A DNA stretch of 64,000 bases from Hamadaea flava (GCF_024172085.1 NZ_JAMZDZ010000001.1:2666001-2730000), one strand, 5' to 3'; positions 51,296 to 59,949 are shown, numbered from the stretch's first letter. The notes: generated by a model not told the origin, from the sequence alone. Made by a program: numbers and translations.

Positions 51296-51883
51296 ATGGC
51301 CACGTACAAGGTTGGATATTTCGTCGGCAGCCTCTCGTCGACCTCGATCAACCGGGAACTGTCCAAGGCACTGATCCGGCTCGCGCCGGAGGACCTCGAG
51401 TTCGCCGAGATCCCGATCGGGGACCTGCCGCTGTACAACCGCGACCTCGACACGGCGTACCCGCCGGAGGCGATGGCATTGAAGGAGGCCATCCACCAAT
51501 CCCAGGCGATCCTGTTCGTGACGCCCGAATACAACCGGTCGATCCCCGGAGCGCTCAAGAACGCCATCGACTGGGCGTCGCGGCCGTGGGGTCAGAACGC
51601 CTTCGACCACATCCCGGCCGCCGTCATCGGAGCCAGCATCGGGCAGATCGGCACGGCCCTGGCTCAGCAGACCCTGCGGAATGTGCTCTCGTTCTGCAAC
51701 GCCCGGCAGATGACCGCGCCGGAGGCGTACATCCAGTACACGCCGGAACTGTTCCCGGGCGACGGCGCGGTCACCGATCCGGCCACCGCGAGCTTCCTTT
51801 CGGCGTACATGTCGGAATTCCGCGAGCACATCATCCGCGTGCTTCAGGTGCTGCCCCGCGAGGCCCGAGTGCCCACGGCCTGA
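51296..51883 (+). CDS. NADPH-dependent FMN reductase
   Basis: A 195-residue flavodoxin-like reductase: VGYFVGSLSSTSINRELSKA is the FMN phosphate loop, FVTPEYNRSIPGALKNAIDW the flavin-ring loop shared by SsuE, ChrR and azoreductase-type enzymes. It likely reduces FMN, quinones or azo compounds. ATG 51296 follows AAAGAGG. Its stop and that of the convergent VOC gene share one TGATCA palindrome. Confidence 0.88.
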   Translation: MATYKVGYFVGSLSSTSINRELSKALIRLAPEDLEFAEIPIGDLPLYNRDLDTAYPPEAMALKEAIHQSQAILFVTPEYNRSIPGALKNAIDWASRPWGQNAFDHIPAAVIGASIGQIGTALAQQTLRNVLSFCNARQMTAPEAYIQYTPELFPGDGAVTDPATASFLSAYMSEFREHIIRVLQVLPREARVPTA

Positions 51884-52285
51884 TCAGCCGTTGGCGTAGA
51901 GGCAGAACGGGTGACCGTCCGGGTCGAGCATGACCCGGACCTCGGTCTGGGGCTGGAACTCCGCGGGGGTCGCGCCCAGCTCCATGGCGTGAGCCACCGC
52001 GGCGGCCAGGTCTTCCACCTCGAAATCCAGGTGCAGCATCTGCTGCTGGCGGCCCTCGGCCGGTGGCCACACCGGCCGAACGTATTCCGGGGAGTCCTGG
52101 AAGGCGAGGTAGCCGACGCTGTCGGGCGGGATGATCGTCCGGCCCTCGGGACCCAGCTCCCAGCCGAGCAACTCGGCGTAGAACCGGGCCAGCGCCCGGG
52201 CGTCGGGACTGTCGAGCACCGCACCCCAGTAGTCGTGCCGCTGGTCACGAGGGGTGGAACCGTCGTTCTGAGTACGACCGCGCAT
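51884..52285 (-). CDS. VOC family (glyoxalase-like) protein
   Basis: A 133-residue VOC protein: SPDARALARFYAELLGWELG at the N-terminus, HLDFEVEDLAAAVAHAMELG and VMLDPDGHPFCLY at the C-terminus, as in Glyoxalase_6-type proteins. Metal ligands look incomplete. The ATG at 52285 is used; CACCAT six bases upstream could serve as leaderless -10. It abuts the FMN-reductase gene tail-to-tail with no spacer. Confidence 0.8.
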   Translation of the reverse strand: MRGRTQNDGSTPRDQRHDYWGAVLDSPDARALARFYAELLGWELGPEGRTIIPPDSVGYLAFQDSPEYVRPVWPPAEGRQQQMLHLDFEVEDLAAAVAHAMELGATPAEFQPQTEVRVMLDPDGHPFCLYANG

Positions 52286-52304
52286 GAGCCCATGGTGCCG
52301 GAGA

Positions 52305-52334
52305 ACGGCCCGGGTCGCAGCCGACCCGGGCCGT
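52305..52334 (-). terminator. hairpin terminator of the CBM2 protein gene
   Basis: Perfect 13-bp stem ACGGCCCGGGTCG (52305-52317) with its complement (52322-52334), 4-base loop, 8 bases beyond the stop at 52342. Confidence 0.75.
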
Positions 52335-52341
52335 CGCCTGC

Positions 52342-53625
52342 TCAGTAGCCGTAGCGGCTCTTCAGATGCCGCCACCAGTCGCGGAACATCCACTTGTCGA
52401 ACTCGGTGATGGAGGTGGCGCTGCCCGCGTTCATGATGAAGCAGCACTGACCGGTCGGCGTCCAGTCGTAGAAGTCGTCCAGCCCGAAGGTATGCCCCAT
52501 CTCGTGCAGCAGGATGTGGATGTTGTCGGTGTTGAGGTTGCCGGTGAAGTACTCGCTGCCGATCCGCTGACCCCAGTCGCCGCCGGCGCCGCCGGTCATC
52601 CCGGCGGTCAGCCACAACGACATGTCGTAGTGGTGCGACGCGCCGCCGGTGCAGCCGGAGTAGTTGCCGTCCTGGTGGAAGAAGCGGCCGCACGGCTCAG
52701 AGCACTGCGGCGCGTCTTCGCGGATGTTGTTGACGTAGATGTCGACCGAGGTGTCGGTCCACTCCAGTTGGGCCCGGTCGCGGACGGCCCAGCCGACGAC
52801 CTTCACCGGCACGGTGGCGTACGGCCAGCCGTTGTGGCCGACCATGACGTCCATCCACTTCTTGAACTGCCGGGCCAGGGCGGCGTGGATCTGGTCGCGC
52901 AGCGCCGCGGTCACATGCGCCGTCGAATCCCAGCGTACGCAGTAGTTGATCTGCCCACCGCCGGCGAAGACCTGGTCCCAGCCGTAATTGCGGAAGGTGT
53001 AGAGCGAGTTGTAGGTCGACTCGTAGTGCGCCCAGACCTCGTTGAGCGGTTGCACCAGGTTCGACGGCGGATTCCAGCCCGTCGGGCTGACCGTCGTGCT
53101 GGGACTCGGGCTGGTGCTGGCACTCGGGCTCGCCGACGGCGACACCGTACGCGTCGGCGACGGTGAAGCGGTCGCCGTGGCCGTGGGCGAGGCGGTCGTG
53201 GTGCTGCCCGTGCAGGCCACACCGTTGAGCGTGAAGCGGGTCGGGATCGGGTTGGTCGAGGTCCACGCCCCGTTGAAGCCGATCGAGGTGACTCCGTTGG
53301 TGGCGATGGCGCCGTTGTAGCTGAGGTTCGTCGCGGTGACCTGGAGGCCGGTCTGCGCGTACGTCGCGTTCCAGCCTTGAGCGACGGCCTGGCCGGTGGC
53401 CGGGAAAGTCCACTTGAGATTCCAGGAGGCGACGGCGTCGCCGAGGTTCTTGATCTCGACGTTGGCGGTGAACCCGCCCGACCACTGCGACGGGACGGTG
53501 TAGGTGACCTGGCAGCCGGTGGCGGCGGCCTGGGCGACCGGTGCGGTCATACCCCACGCGATCAGGGTGACGCCGGCCGTGAGGACGAGAGCGGGCGCGA
53601 TGAAGCGCCTTCGAGTGATGGACAC
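52342..53625 (-). CDS. secreted CBM2 protein with metallopeptidase-like domain
   Basis: A 427-residue exported protein: signal peptide (to about 34), a family-2 cellulose/chitin-binding module (about 36-135; CQVTYTVPSQWSGGF ... SWNLKWTFPATGQ), a Ser/Thr/Pro linker (135-185), then a ~240-residue domain with HEMGHTFGLDD, the HExxHxxGxxD zinc site of metzincin-like peptidases, and several Cys. It may act on proteins embedded in plant or fungal wall. GTG 53625 follows GGGAG. A LacI-type site 117-130 bases upstream suggests control by cello-oligosaccharides. Confidence 0.85.
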   Translation of the reverse strand: MSITRRRFIAPALVLTAGVTLIAWGMTAPVAQAAATGCQVTYTVPSQWSGGFTANVEIKNLGDAVASWNLKWTFPATGQAVAQGWNATYAQTGLQVTATNLSYNGAIATNGVTSIGFNGAWTSTNPIPTRFTLNGVACTGSTTTASPTATATASPSPTRTVSPSASPSASTSPSPSTTVSPTGWNPPSNLVQPLNEVWAHYESTYNSLYTFRNYGWDQVFAGGGQINYCVRWDSTAHVTAALRDQIHAALARQFKKWMDVMVGHNGWPYATVPVKVVGWAVRDRAQLEWTDTSVDIYVNNIREDAPQCSEPCGRFFHQDGNYSGCTGGASHHYDMSLWLTAGMTGGAGGDWGQRIGSEYFTGNLNTDNIHILLHEMGHTFGLDDFYDWTPTGQCCFIMNAGSATSITEFDKWMFRDWWRHLKSRYGY

Positions 53626-53741
53626 GTGTGACTCCCGGGGCGGAATCTGGCGCAGAAGCTGCGCGCGAACGGGTGATACACGTGGGCGAGATACCCGGCG
53701 TCTCGACGACACGCAATGAGCACTGTGGATGCTAGACGCTC

Positions 53742-53755
53742 TGGGAGCGTTCCCA
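53742..53755. promoter_or_regulatory. CebR/LacI-like operator upstream of the CBM2 gene
   Basis: TGGGAGCGTTCCCA, a 14-bp site with one mismatch from the perfect palindrome TGGGAGCGCTCCCA known for CebR in streptomycetes. It lies just beyond the dgoD stop and upstream of the CBM2 gene. Confidence 0.6.
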
Positions 53756-53766
53756 CAAGGGCGCTG

Positions 53767-54912
53767 TCACCACTCCGCGTGCGTGCCGTCGGCGTGCCGC
53801 CACACCGGCGACTGCCAGTCGTGCCCGATCTCGTCGGCCCGGCGTACGGCGTCCTCGTCGACGGTGATGCCCAGGCCCGGCCCGGTCGGCGGCAGCAGAT
53901 GGCCGTCGCGGAACGTGAAGACGGCCGGGTCGACGAGGTAGTCGAGCAGGTCGTGCCCGACGTTGTAGTGGATTCCCAGGCTCTGCTCCTGGATGAGGAA
54001 GTTCGGCGTGGCCAGGTCCACCTGGAGGCAGGCGGCCAACGCGATCGGCCCGAGCGGGCAATGCGGAGCCAGCAGTACGCCGAACGTCTCGGCCAGCACG
54101 GCGATGCGACGCGACTCCGAGATGCCCCCGGCGTGCGACAGATCCGGCTGCGCCACGGCGATTCCGGCCTGCAACACCGGCAGGAAGTCGGTCCGGGAGT
54201 ACAGCCGCTCGCCGGTCGCGATCGGGACCGTCGCGGACCGGCACAGCTCGCCGAGCAGATGACCGTGCTCGGGGACGAGCGGCTCCTCCACGAACATCGG
54301 CGACACCGGTTCCAGCGCCCGGATCAGGCGACGCGCGGTGGCCTTGGTGGCCCGGCCGTGGAAATCGATCGCGAGGTCGCGGTCCGGTCCCAGCACCGCC
54401 CGCGCGGCCTCGGCTCGGGCGACGGCGTCGGCGATTTCCCGCGCGGACGCGAGCGGCGGCAACTGTCCGGCGACGTTCATCTTGATCGCGGTCAGCCCGG
54501 CGTCGACCTGCCGCTGGACGGCGTCGGTCACCTCGGACGGCGAATCGCCACCCACCCAGCCGTACATGCGGATCCGATCGCGCACCGGACCGCCCAGCAG
54601 CTCGTGCACGGGCGCGCCCCGGTACTTGCCCGCGATGTCCCACAACGCCTGATCGATGCCGGCCACCGCGCTCGACAGCACCGGCCCGCCCCGATAGAAC
54701 GTTCCCTTGGTCATCACCTGCCACAGATCCTCGATCCGCAGCGGATCGCGGCCGATCAGCAGCGACTCGAACTCGTGCACGGCCGCGCGGACGGTGGCGG
54801 CCCGGCCCTCGACGACCGGCTCACCCCAGCCGACGATGCCGGTGTCGGTCTCGATCCGGCAGAACAGCCAGCGCGGGGCGACGAGAAACGTCTCCAGCGA
54901 AATGATCTTCAC
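53767..54912 (-). CDS. dgoD: D-galactonate dehydratase (mandelate racemase/enolase superfamily)
   Basis: A 381-residue enolase-superfamily enzyme that should remove water from D-galactonate to give 2-keto-3-deoxygalactonate. The DgoD-type pattern is present along the chain: TDTGIVGWGEPVVEGRAATV, YGWVGGDSPSEV, metal-ligand region AIDFHGR, FVEEPL, ATGERLYSR, PDLSHAGGISE and APHCPLGPIALAA with the general-base His. GTG 54912 follows GGAG. It lies downstream of an SDR gene on the same strand, with a GntR regulator divergent, forming a sugar-acid catabolic unit. Other aldonate specificities cannot be excluded. Confidence 0.87.
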   Translation of the reverse strand: MKIISLETFLVAPRWLFCRIETDTGIVGWGEPVVEGRAATVRAAVHEFESLLIGRDPLRIEDLWQVMTKGTFYRGGPVLSSAVAGIDQALWDIAGKYRGAPVHELLGGPVRDRIRMYGWVGGDSPSEVTDAVQRQVDAGLTAIKMNVAGQLPPLASAREIADAVARAEAARAVLGPDRDLAIDFHGRATKATARRLIRALEPVSPMFVEEPLVPEHGHLLGELCRSATVPIATGERLYSRTDFLPVLQAGIAVAQPDLSHAGGISESRRIAVLAETFGVLLAPHCPLGPIALAACLQVDLATPNFLIQEQSLGIHYNVGHDLLDYLVDPAVFTFRDGHLLPPTGPGLGITVDEDAVRRADEIGHDWQSPVWRHADGTHAEW

Positions 54913-54993
54913 GGTTTACTCCGGGTGTCACGGCTCGGGCTCGCGGCTCGGCGGCTGGCTTCGGCTCGGGCTCGCGGCCCGGCTCGGTAGGGG

Positions 54994-55716
54994 TCAGGCG
55001 AAGCGGGCGCCGAGGCCGCCGTCGACGGCCCAGTTCGCTCCGGTCACATAGGACGCGTACGGGGAGGCGAGGAAGCAGACGACGTTCGCCACCTCCTCGG
55101 GGGTGCCGATCCGGCCCAGGGGCTGCGCGTCCAGGACGGTGCGCTCCAGCCCCGGATCGGGCGAGCGGTCGAAGAAGTCCTGCACCAGTCGCGTACGCAC
55201 ATAGCCCGGGCTGACCGCGTTGACGCGTACGCCGTGTTCGGCGACCTCCAGCGCGAGGCTGCGCGTCAAACCGACCAGGCCGGACTTGGCCGCGGCGTAC
55301 GGGAACATGCCCCGGCTGGTCAGCGAGGAGTGCAGCGAGGAGATGTTGACGATCGACCCCTGGCGGGCCGCGATCATCGGCGGCAGCACGGCTTTGGCGC
55401 ACAACCACGCCGACTTGAGATCGACGGCGAAGACGGTCTCCCAGTCGTCCTCGGTCATGGCGACCGGATCGAAGTACGCGTTGCGCCCGGCGTTGTTGAC
55501 CAGCACCGTCACCGGCCCCAGCTCGGCCGTCAGGACGCGGAAGGCCACGTCGACCGCGGCGGCGTCGCTGACGTCCGCCTGGACGGCGTACCCGATGGGC
55601 GCGGGATGCAGGTCGATCACCCCGACCCGAGCCCCTTGCTGCTCAGCGGCGGTGGCGATGGCGGCGCCGATGCCCTGTGCGCCGCCGGTGACGACGACGA
55701 CCTCCCCGGCGAGCAT
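54994..55716 (-). CDS. short-chain dehydrogenase/reductase, probable sugar dehydrogenase
   Basis: A 240-residue classical SDR: cofactor loop VTGGAQGIGAAIA, NNAG, catalytic Ser in VNISSLHSS, YAAAK with Tyr and Lys, and PGYVRT. The acidic residue at the end of beta2 (VIDLHP) suggests NAD preference. Next to dgoD it probably oxidises an aldose such as galactose to the lactone. ATG 55716 follows GGAGG. The 81-base gap before dgoD contains short GGCTCGGGCTCG repeats but no clear terminator. Confidence 0.82.
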   Translation of the reverse strand: MLAGEVVVVTGGAQGIGAAIATAAEQQGARVGVIDLHPAPIGYAVQADVSDAAAVDVAFRVLTAELGPVTVLVNNAGRNAYFDPVAMTEDDWETVFAVDLKSAWLCAKAVLPPMIAARQGSIVNISSLHSSLTSRGMFPYAAAKSGLVGLTRSLALEVAEHGVRVNAVSPGYVRTRLVQDFFDRSPDPGLERTVLDAQPLGRIGTPEEVANVVCFLASPYASYVTGANWAVDGGLGARFA

Positions 55717-55725
55717 GGCGGACCT

Positions 55726-55752
55726 CCAATAGTCATACTGTATGGCAATTGG
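55726..55752. promoter_or_regulatory. FadR/GntR-type operator between SDR and gntR genes
   Basis: CCAATAGTCATAC (55726-55738) and GTATGGCAATTGG (55740-55752) are inverted copies with 11 of 13 matches around one T. It lies 10 bases upstream of the SDR start and 41 before the regulator, so one site can control both directions. Confidence 0.75.
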
Positions 55753-55792
55753 AGAACCTACGAGCCGACCGCCATCACGTCAAGGAGGAGCA

Positions 55793-56497
55793 GTGACCTC
55801 GGACGCCACCCGCGGACTGCACGGGTACCTCGTCGACCGGCTGGGCCGCATGATCGCCTCCGGCGAGCTGACCACCGGTGCCCGGATCGTGCCGGAGGAG
55901 CTGACCGAGCAGTTCGGCGCGTCCCGCCCGGTCGTCCGCGAGGCGCTGCGGGTCCTGGAAGCCAAAGGCATGGTCCGGCCCCGCCCGAAGATCGGTACGC
56001 GCGTCCTGCCCATGCGGCAGTGGAACCTGCTCGATCGCGACGTCATCCGGTGGCGCGTCGCCGGCCCGGACGGCCCCCGCCAGCTCGACGAACTCAGCGA
56101 TCTACGGACAGCGGTGGAGGTGCACGCCGCCCGCCGCTGCGCCGCGTACGCCGCCCCGGAGCAGGTGGCCGAGCTGCGAGCGGCCTGCGACGCGATGGCA
56201 GCCGCAGCGACCGCCCGGGATCACACCGCGTTCACCACGGCCGACGTCGAGTTCCACACGACCCTGCTGGCGGCGTCGGGCAACGCCATGTTCCGCCACT
56301 TCACCGAACCGTTCGCCGCCTTCCTCACCGCCCGGGAAGACCTGCGTACGCTGCCCGACCAAGTCGACCCCGGGGTCGTCGAGAGCCACCGAAGGCTGGT
56401 CGCCGCGATCGAGTCCCACGACGGCGACGGTGCGGCCGCGATCGCGCACTCCCTCATCGAGGCGGCTCGGGCCGAGGTGGCCGCCCGCCTCCCCTAG
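55793..56497 (+). CDS. GntR/FadR-family regulator of the dgoD unit
   Basis: A 234-residue regulator: winged helix (about 8-75; TEQFGASRPVVREALRVLEA, then GMVRPRPKIGTRV) and an FCD ligand domain (about 90-230) with ADVEFHTTLL and later ESHRRLV, the acids and His that bind metal in this family. Similarity of layout to DgoR and position next to dgoD suggest an aldonate as effector. GTG 55793 follows AAGGAGGAG. Confidence 0.87.
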   Translation: MTSDATRGLHGYLVDRLGRMIASGELTTGARIVPEELTEQFGASRPVVREALRVLEAKGMVRPRPKIGTRVLPMRQWNLLDRDVIRWRVAGPDGPRQLDELSDLRTAVEVHAARRCAAYAAPEQVAELRAACDAMAAAATARDHTAFTTADVEFHTTLLAASGNAMFRHFTEPFAAFLTAREDLRTLPDQVDPGVVESHRRLVAAIESHDGDGAAAIAHSLIEAARAEVAARLP

Positions 56498-56566
56498 AGC
56501 CGCCCGCCCGCGTGCCCGCCACTCCGCTGAGCCCAACCGAACCGAGCCGCTGGACCACCCGGGCCC

Positions 56567-56833
56567 ATGTCGCAAAGCCGCCAGCCGAGCCGTCACTCCG
56601 CCCAGGCGACCGCCTCGCACCAGAACCGGGCGACGAAGGCGCTCGATCCTGCGGAGACGACCAGAATCCTGCCAGTTTGCCTCCTCGACTGCGAGCCAGG
56701 CGTACGCCGGATCGCCGCCCAGCACGCGCCACTCACCGACGACGCGGTGAAGTGGCTGACCGAACTGGCCGGCGATCCGATCGAGGAGCCAGGCGTACGC
56801 GATGTCGCCGCGGCCCGCCTCGCCACCCGTTGA
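56567..56833 (+). CDS. small protein, possible HEAT/leucine-rich-variant fragment
   Basis: An 88-codon frame whose second half (LLDCEPGVRRIAAQHAPLTD ... GDPIEEPGVRDVAAARLATR) contains two helical motifs like those of HEAT or leucine-rich-repeat-variant proteins; the first half looks non-coding. No ribosome site was found. It may be the remnant of a longer repeat protein. The stop lies inside the 84-bp dispersed repeat. Confidence 0.35.
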   Translation: MSQSRQPSRHSAQATASHQNRATKALDPAETTRILPVCLLDCEPGVRRIAAQHAPLTDDAVKWLTELAGDPIEEPGVRDVAAARLATR

Positions 56834-56913
56834 TCAGTCCCTTACGGAGTTGATCAGGGCGCCGTGGACACGACACACCGGTCGATCACGCACATAGGTT
56901 CATGATCGCGCGG
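56830..56913 (-). repeat. 84-bp dispersed intergenic repeat, copy B
   Basis: Inverted relative to copy A at 16696-16779, about 86% identical by hand count. It overlaps the stop of the small frame and the last 14 bases of the MMPL gene, and keeps the hairpin-forming TGATCA pair. Confidence 0.8.
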
Positions 56914-59125
56914 AAACAGAGGGGGTGGTGGTGGACGGGGAGGCGGGGGAAGTGGCGGTGAGGGCGGCGAGTTTTTCGCCTTCGACGTCCACGTTGGGCA
57001 GGATCTTGTTCAGCCAGCGCGGCAGCCACCACGCGGCCTTGCCCAGCAGCGACATCAGCGCCGGGATGATGGTCATCCGGACCACGAACGCGTCGACCAG
57101 CACGCCGAACGCCAGCGCGAAGCCGATGGACTGGATGAGCGTCTCGCTGGAGAAGACGAACCCGCCGAAGACGCTGATCATGATGATCGCGGCCGCGGTG
57201 ACGACCCGGGCGCCGTGCCGGAAGCCGGTCACGATCGCCCCGCGGGCCGACGCCCCGTGGACGTAGTCCTCTCGCATCCGGGTCACGAGGAACACCTGAT
57301 AGTCCATCGCGAGTCCGAACAGGATGCCGATCAGCAGCACCGGCAGCATGCTCATGATCGGTCCGGTCTCCTCGACGCCGAAGACCGAGCTGAGCCAGCC
57401 CCACTGGTAGACGGCCACGACCGCGCCGAAGGTCGCCGCGACGCTGAGCAGGAAGCCCAGGGTGGCGGTCAACGGCACCAGGATGGATCGGAAGACGAGC
57501 AGGAGCAGCAGGAACGCCAGTCCGACGACGACGCACAGGTACGGCACGAGCGCTTCGCCGAGGCGAGCCGAGACGTCGATGGCCAGCGCCGTCTGGCCGG
57601 TCACCGACACGGTGGCGCCGGTGGCGGCCTTCAGGTCGCCGGCTTGGTCGCGGATCGCGGTCACCAGGTCGGCCGTCTTCTCGTCGTTCGGTCCGGTCTT
57701 CGGGATCACGGCCAGCAGCGCCGTGTGGCCGTCCGGGCTCACGCCGGTCGGTGAGGCGTACAGGACGTTGTCGACCTTCATCAACGCGCCGGCCAGGGTC
57801 GCCGAGGTGGTCTGCGGGTCGCTGCCCGTGGGCAGCTCGGCCACGATCACCAGCGGCCCGTTGAAGCCAGGGCCGAAGCCTTCGGACATCAAGTCGTACG
57901 CCTTACGCTGCGTGGTCGACGAGGCCTGCATGCCGTCGTCGGGCAGCCCGAGCCGCAGGCTCGCCGCCGGAACCGCGAGCGCGGCGAGCCCGGCGACCGC
58001 GAGGATGAGCGCGGGTACCCGGAAGCGGACGATGAACTTCGCCCAGCGCTCGCCCATCGGCGTCGAACCAGCCTCGTCCGACTCTGGGTCCGGCGTACGC
58101 CGGCCGAACAGCCGCCCACGCACGAGCCGGGTGCCGGTGAACCCGAGCAGCGCCGGGAGCAGCGTGATCGCGACCAGCACCGAGACTGCGACGGTCGCGG
58201 CGGCGGCCAGACCCATGCTGCGCAGCAGCGGGATGCCGACGACCGAGAGCGCGGCCAGCGCGATGATCACGGTCAGGCCGGCGAAGACGACGGCGGATCC
58301 GGCGGTGCCGACCGCACGGCCGGCGGCTTCCGGGCCGTTCTTGCGTACCAGCAGCTCATGCCGGAAGCGGGAGACGATGAACAGGGAGTAGTCGATGCCG
58401 ACCGCGAGGCCCAGCATGAGCGCGAGGATCAGGCTGTTGGAGTTGATGTCGAACCAGCGGGCGGCCAGCGCGATGCCCGAGATGCCGACGCCGATGCCGG
58501 TGAGGGCGGTGAGCAGTGGCAACCCGGCCGCGATCAGCGAGCCCAGGGTGACGACGAGCACGACGGCGGCGATGACGATGCCGAGCACTTCGACGATGCC
58601 GGTCTCCGGGTTGGCGCGCAGGGCGTCACCGCCCACCTCGACGGTCAACCCTTGATCCCGGCCGAGCTGGGCGGCGTCGAACAGCGCCTCCCGGTCGGAG
58701 TCGGTCAGGGCCATGCCCTGTACGCCGTAGGTGACCTGGGCGAAGGCGTACCGCGGGTTGTCCGGCGAGATCGTCTTCGCGGTGTACGGGTCGGCCACAT
58801 TGGCGACCTGGGGCGCCTTGTTCAGGGCGGCGACCACGGCTCCCACCGCGCTCTGCACGGACGGGTCGGCGACCGTCTTGCCCTCCGGCGCGACGAAGAC
58901 GACCCGGGCGCTCGCCCCGCCGGCGTGCGCCTCGGGGAACCGTTCGCTCAACTGGTCGATCGCCTGCTGCGATTCGGTGCCCGGAATACTGAAGTCGTTA
59001 CTGGTCTTGCCGGCGAAGAGGGCGGCCCCGGCGCCCGCGAGGGCGAGGAACACCACCCAGACCGCCAACACGAGCCACCGTCGGGCGTACGCGAACCGGC
59101 CGATTCGATAGAGGAACGTTGCCAT
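56900..59125 (-). CDS. MMPL/RND-family membrane transporter
   Basis: A 741-residue protein with two MMPL domains: helix 1 near the N-terminus, an external domain (about 45-185), five helices with GLAVGIDYSLFIVSRFRHE, a cytoplasmic stretch, then a second external domain and helices with GLAMDYQVFLVTRMREDYVHG. The paired GxxxDY motifs are the proton-relay signature of this family. It probably exports a lipid or drug. ATG 59125 follows GGAG. Four palindromic operators and a divergent TetR gene lie upstream. Confidence 0.9.
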   Translation of the reverse strand: MATFLYRIGRFAYARRWLVLAVWVVFLALAGAGAALFAGKTSNDFSIPGTESQQAIDQLSERFPEAHAGGASARVVFVAPEGKTVADPSVQSAVGAVVAALNKAPQVANVADPYTAKTISPDNPRYAFAQVTYGVQGMALTDSDREALFDAAQLGRDQGLTVEVGGDALRANPETGIVEVLGIVIAAVVLVVTLGSLIAAGLPLLTALTGIGVGISGIALAARWFDINSNSLILALMLGLAVGIDYSLFIVSRFRHELLVRKNGPEAAGRAVGTAGSAVVFAGLTVIIALAALSVVGIPLLRSMGLAAAATVAVSVLVAITLLPALLGFTGTRLVRGRLFGRRTPDPESDEAGSTPMGERWAKFIVRFRVPALILAVAGLAALAVPAASLRLGLPDDGMQASSTTQRKAYDLMSEGFGPGFNGPLVIVAELPTGSDPQTTSATLAGALMKVDNVLYASPTGVSPDGHTALLAVIPKTGPNDEKTADLVTAIRDQAGDLKAATGATVSVTGQTALAIDVSARLGEALVPYLCVVVGLAFLLLLLVFRSILVPLTATLGFLLSVAATFGAVVAVYQWGWLSSVFGVEETGPIMSMLPVLLIGILFGLAMDYQVFLVTRMREDYVHGASARGAIVTGFRHGARVVTAAAIIMISVFGGFVFSSETLIQSIGFALAFGVLVDAFVVRMTIIPALMSLLGKAAWWLPRWLNKILPNVDVEGEKLAALTATSPASPSTTTPSVSARS

Positions 59126-59217
59126 CGGAGCACTCCAATATAAGAGGTAGGCAGCCGTCATCACGACGAAACACGCAGTTCACGGTGGGTGAAAAGCGCT
59201 CGCCTCTGCTCCTCAAA

Positions 59218-59303
59218 CTAGCCGATCGGCAAGGCGGCGACAAGCCGATCGGCAAGGTCACACCTTGCCGATCGGCTAGCTGGCACACTTGCCGATCAGC
59301 TAG
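59218..59303. promoter_or_regulatory. array of four TetR-type operators
   Basis: The palindrome GCCGATCGGC occurs at 59221, 59244 and 59267, and as GCCGATCAGC at 59291, a 23-24-base period. Copies 2 and 3 with their flanks form a perfect inverted repeat with 16-base arms (59243-59258 and 59262-59277). The outer copies carry CTAG on their outer sides. Confidence 0.8.
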
Positions 59304-59305
59304 CT

Positions 59306-59335
59306 TTGACGGAAGGCATTCAGCGTCCCTAGAGT
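59306..59335 (+). promoter_or_regulatory. promoter of the tetR gene
   Basis: TTGACG (59306-59311) and TAGAGT (59330-59335), 18-base spacer, starting two bases after the last operator copy. Confidence 0.65.
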
Positions 59336-59359
59336 GAATGAGCTGGTAGGGAGGACGCC

Positions 59360-59941
59360 GTGACGGGATTGGCGGAGGCCGGACCGCGGGGTCAGGAGCG
59401 CACCCGGCAACGCCTGCTGGACGAGGCGTGTCGGCTGTTCGCCCTGTACAGCTTCGCCGGGACGTCGCTGCAGATGATCGCCGACCACCTCGGTGTGACG
59501 AAGGCCGCTATCTACCACCACTTCAAGACGCGCGACGACATCCTCACCGCGGTGATCCAGCCCGCCATGGAGAACCTGCGCACCATCATCGAGACGGCCA
59601 AGGCGCAGCGTACGCCGTCGAGCCGGGCGGACACGATGCTGCGAGGATTCGTCGACCTGACCGTCAAACACCGCCGTCTCATCGGGATGATCGGCACCGA
59701 CCCGGGCATCACCAGCGCCCTGCAGAGCCATCCGGACATCGCCGAGCTGCTCCAGCAGCCAGGCGAGCTGCTGATGTCCGACGACTCCCCCGGCTCGGAG
59801 GTCGCCGCGACGGTGGCTCTCGCCGGGATCGCCGCCGCCGCGTCCTCCCCTGTCCTGCAACGGTTCGACGACGACGCCATGCGTGAGCAGCTGCTCGCCA
59901 CCGGTCGCCGGATCCTGGGGCTGCGCGCCCGGCGTTCCTGA
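59360..59941 (+). CDS. TetR family regulator
   Basis: A 193-residue regulator with the TetR N-terminal helix-turn-helix (QERTRQRLLDEACRLFALYS, MIADHLGVTKAAIYHHFKTR) and an alpha-helical ligand domain. GTG 59360 follows GGGAGGA. It is divergent from the MMPL exporter; the four-site array between them is the likely target for repression of both genes. Confidence 0.92.
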   Translation: MTGLAEAGPRGQERTRQRLLDEACRLFALYSFAGTSLQMIADHLGVTKAAIYHHFKTRDDILTAVIQPAMENLRTIIETAKAQRTPSSRADTMLRGFVDLTVKHRRLIGMIGTDPGITSALQSHPDIAELLQQPGELLMSDDSPGSEVAATVALAGIAAAASSPVLQRFDDDAMREQLLATGRRILGLRARRS

Positions 59942-59949
59942 CCGCAGAC

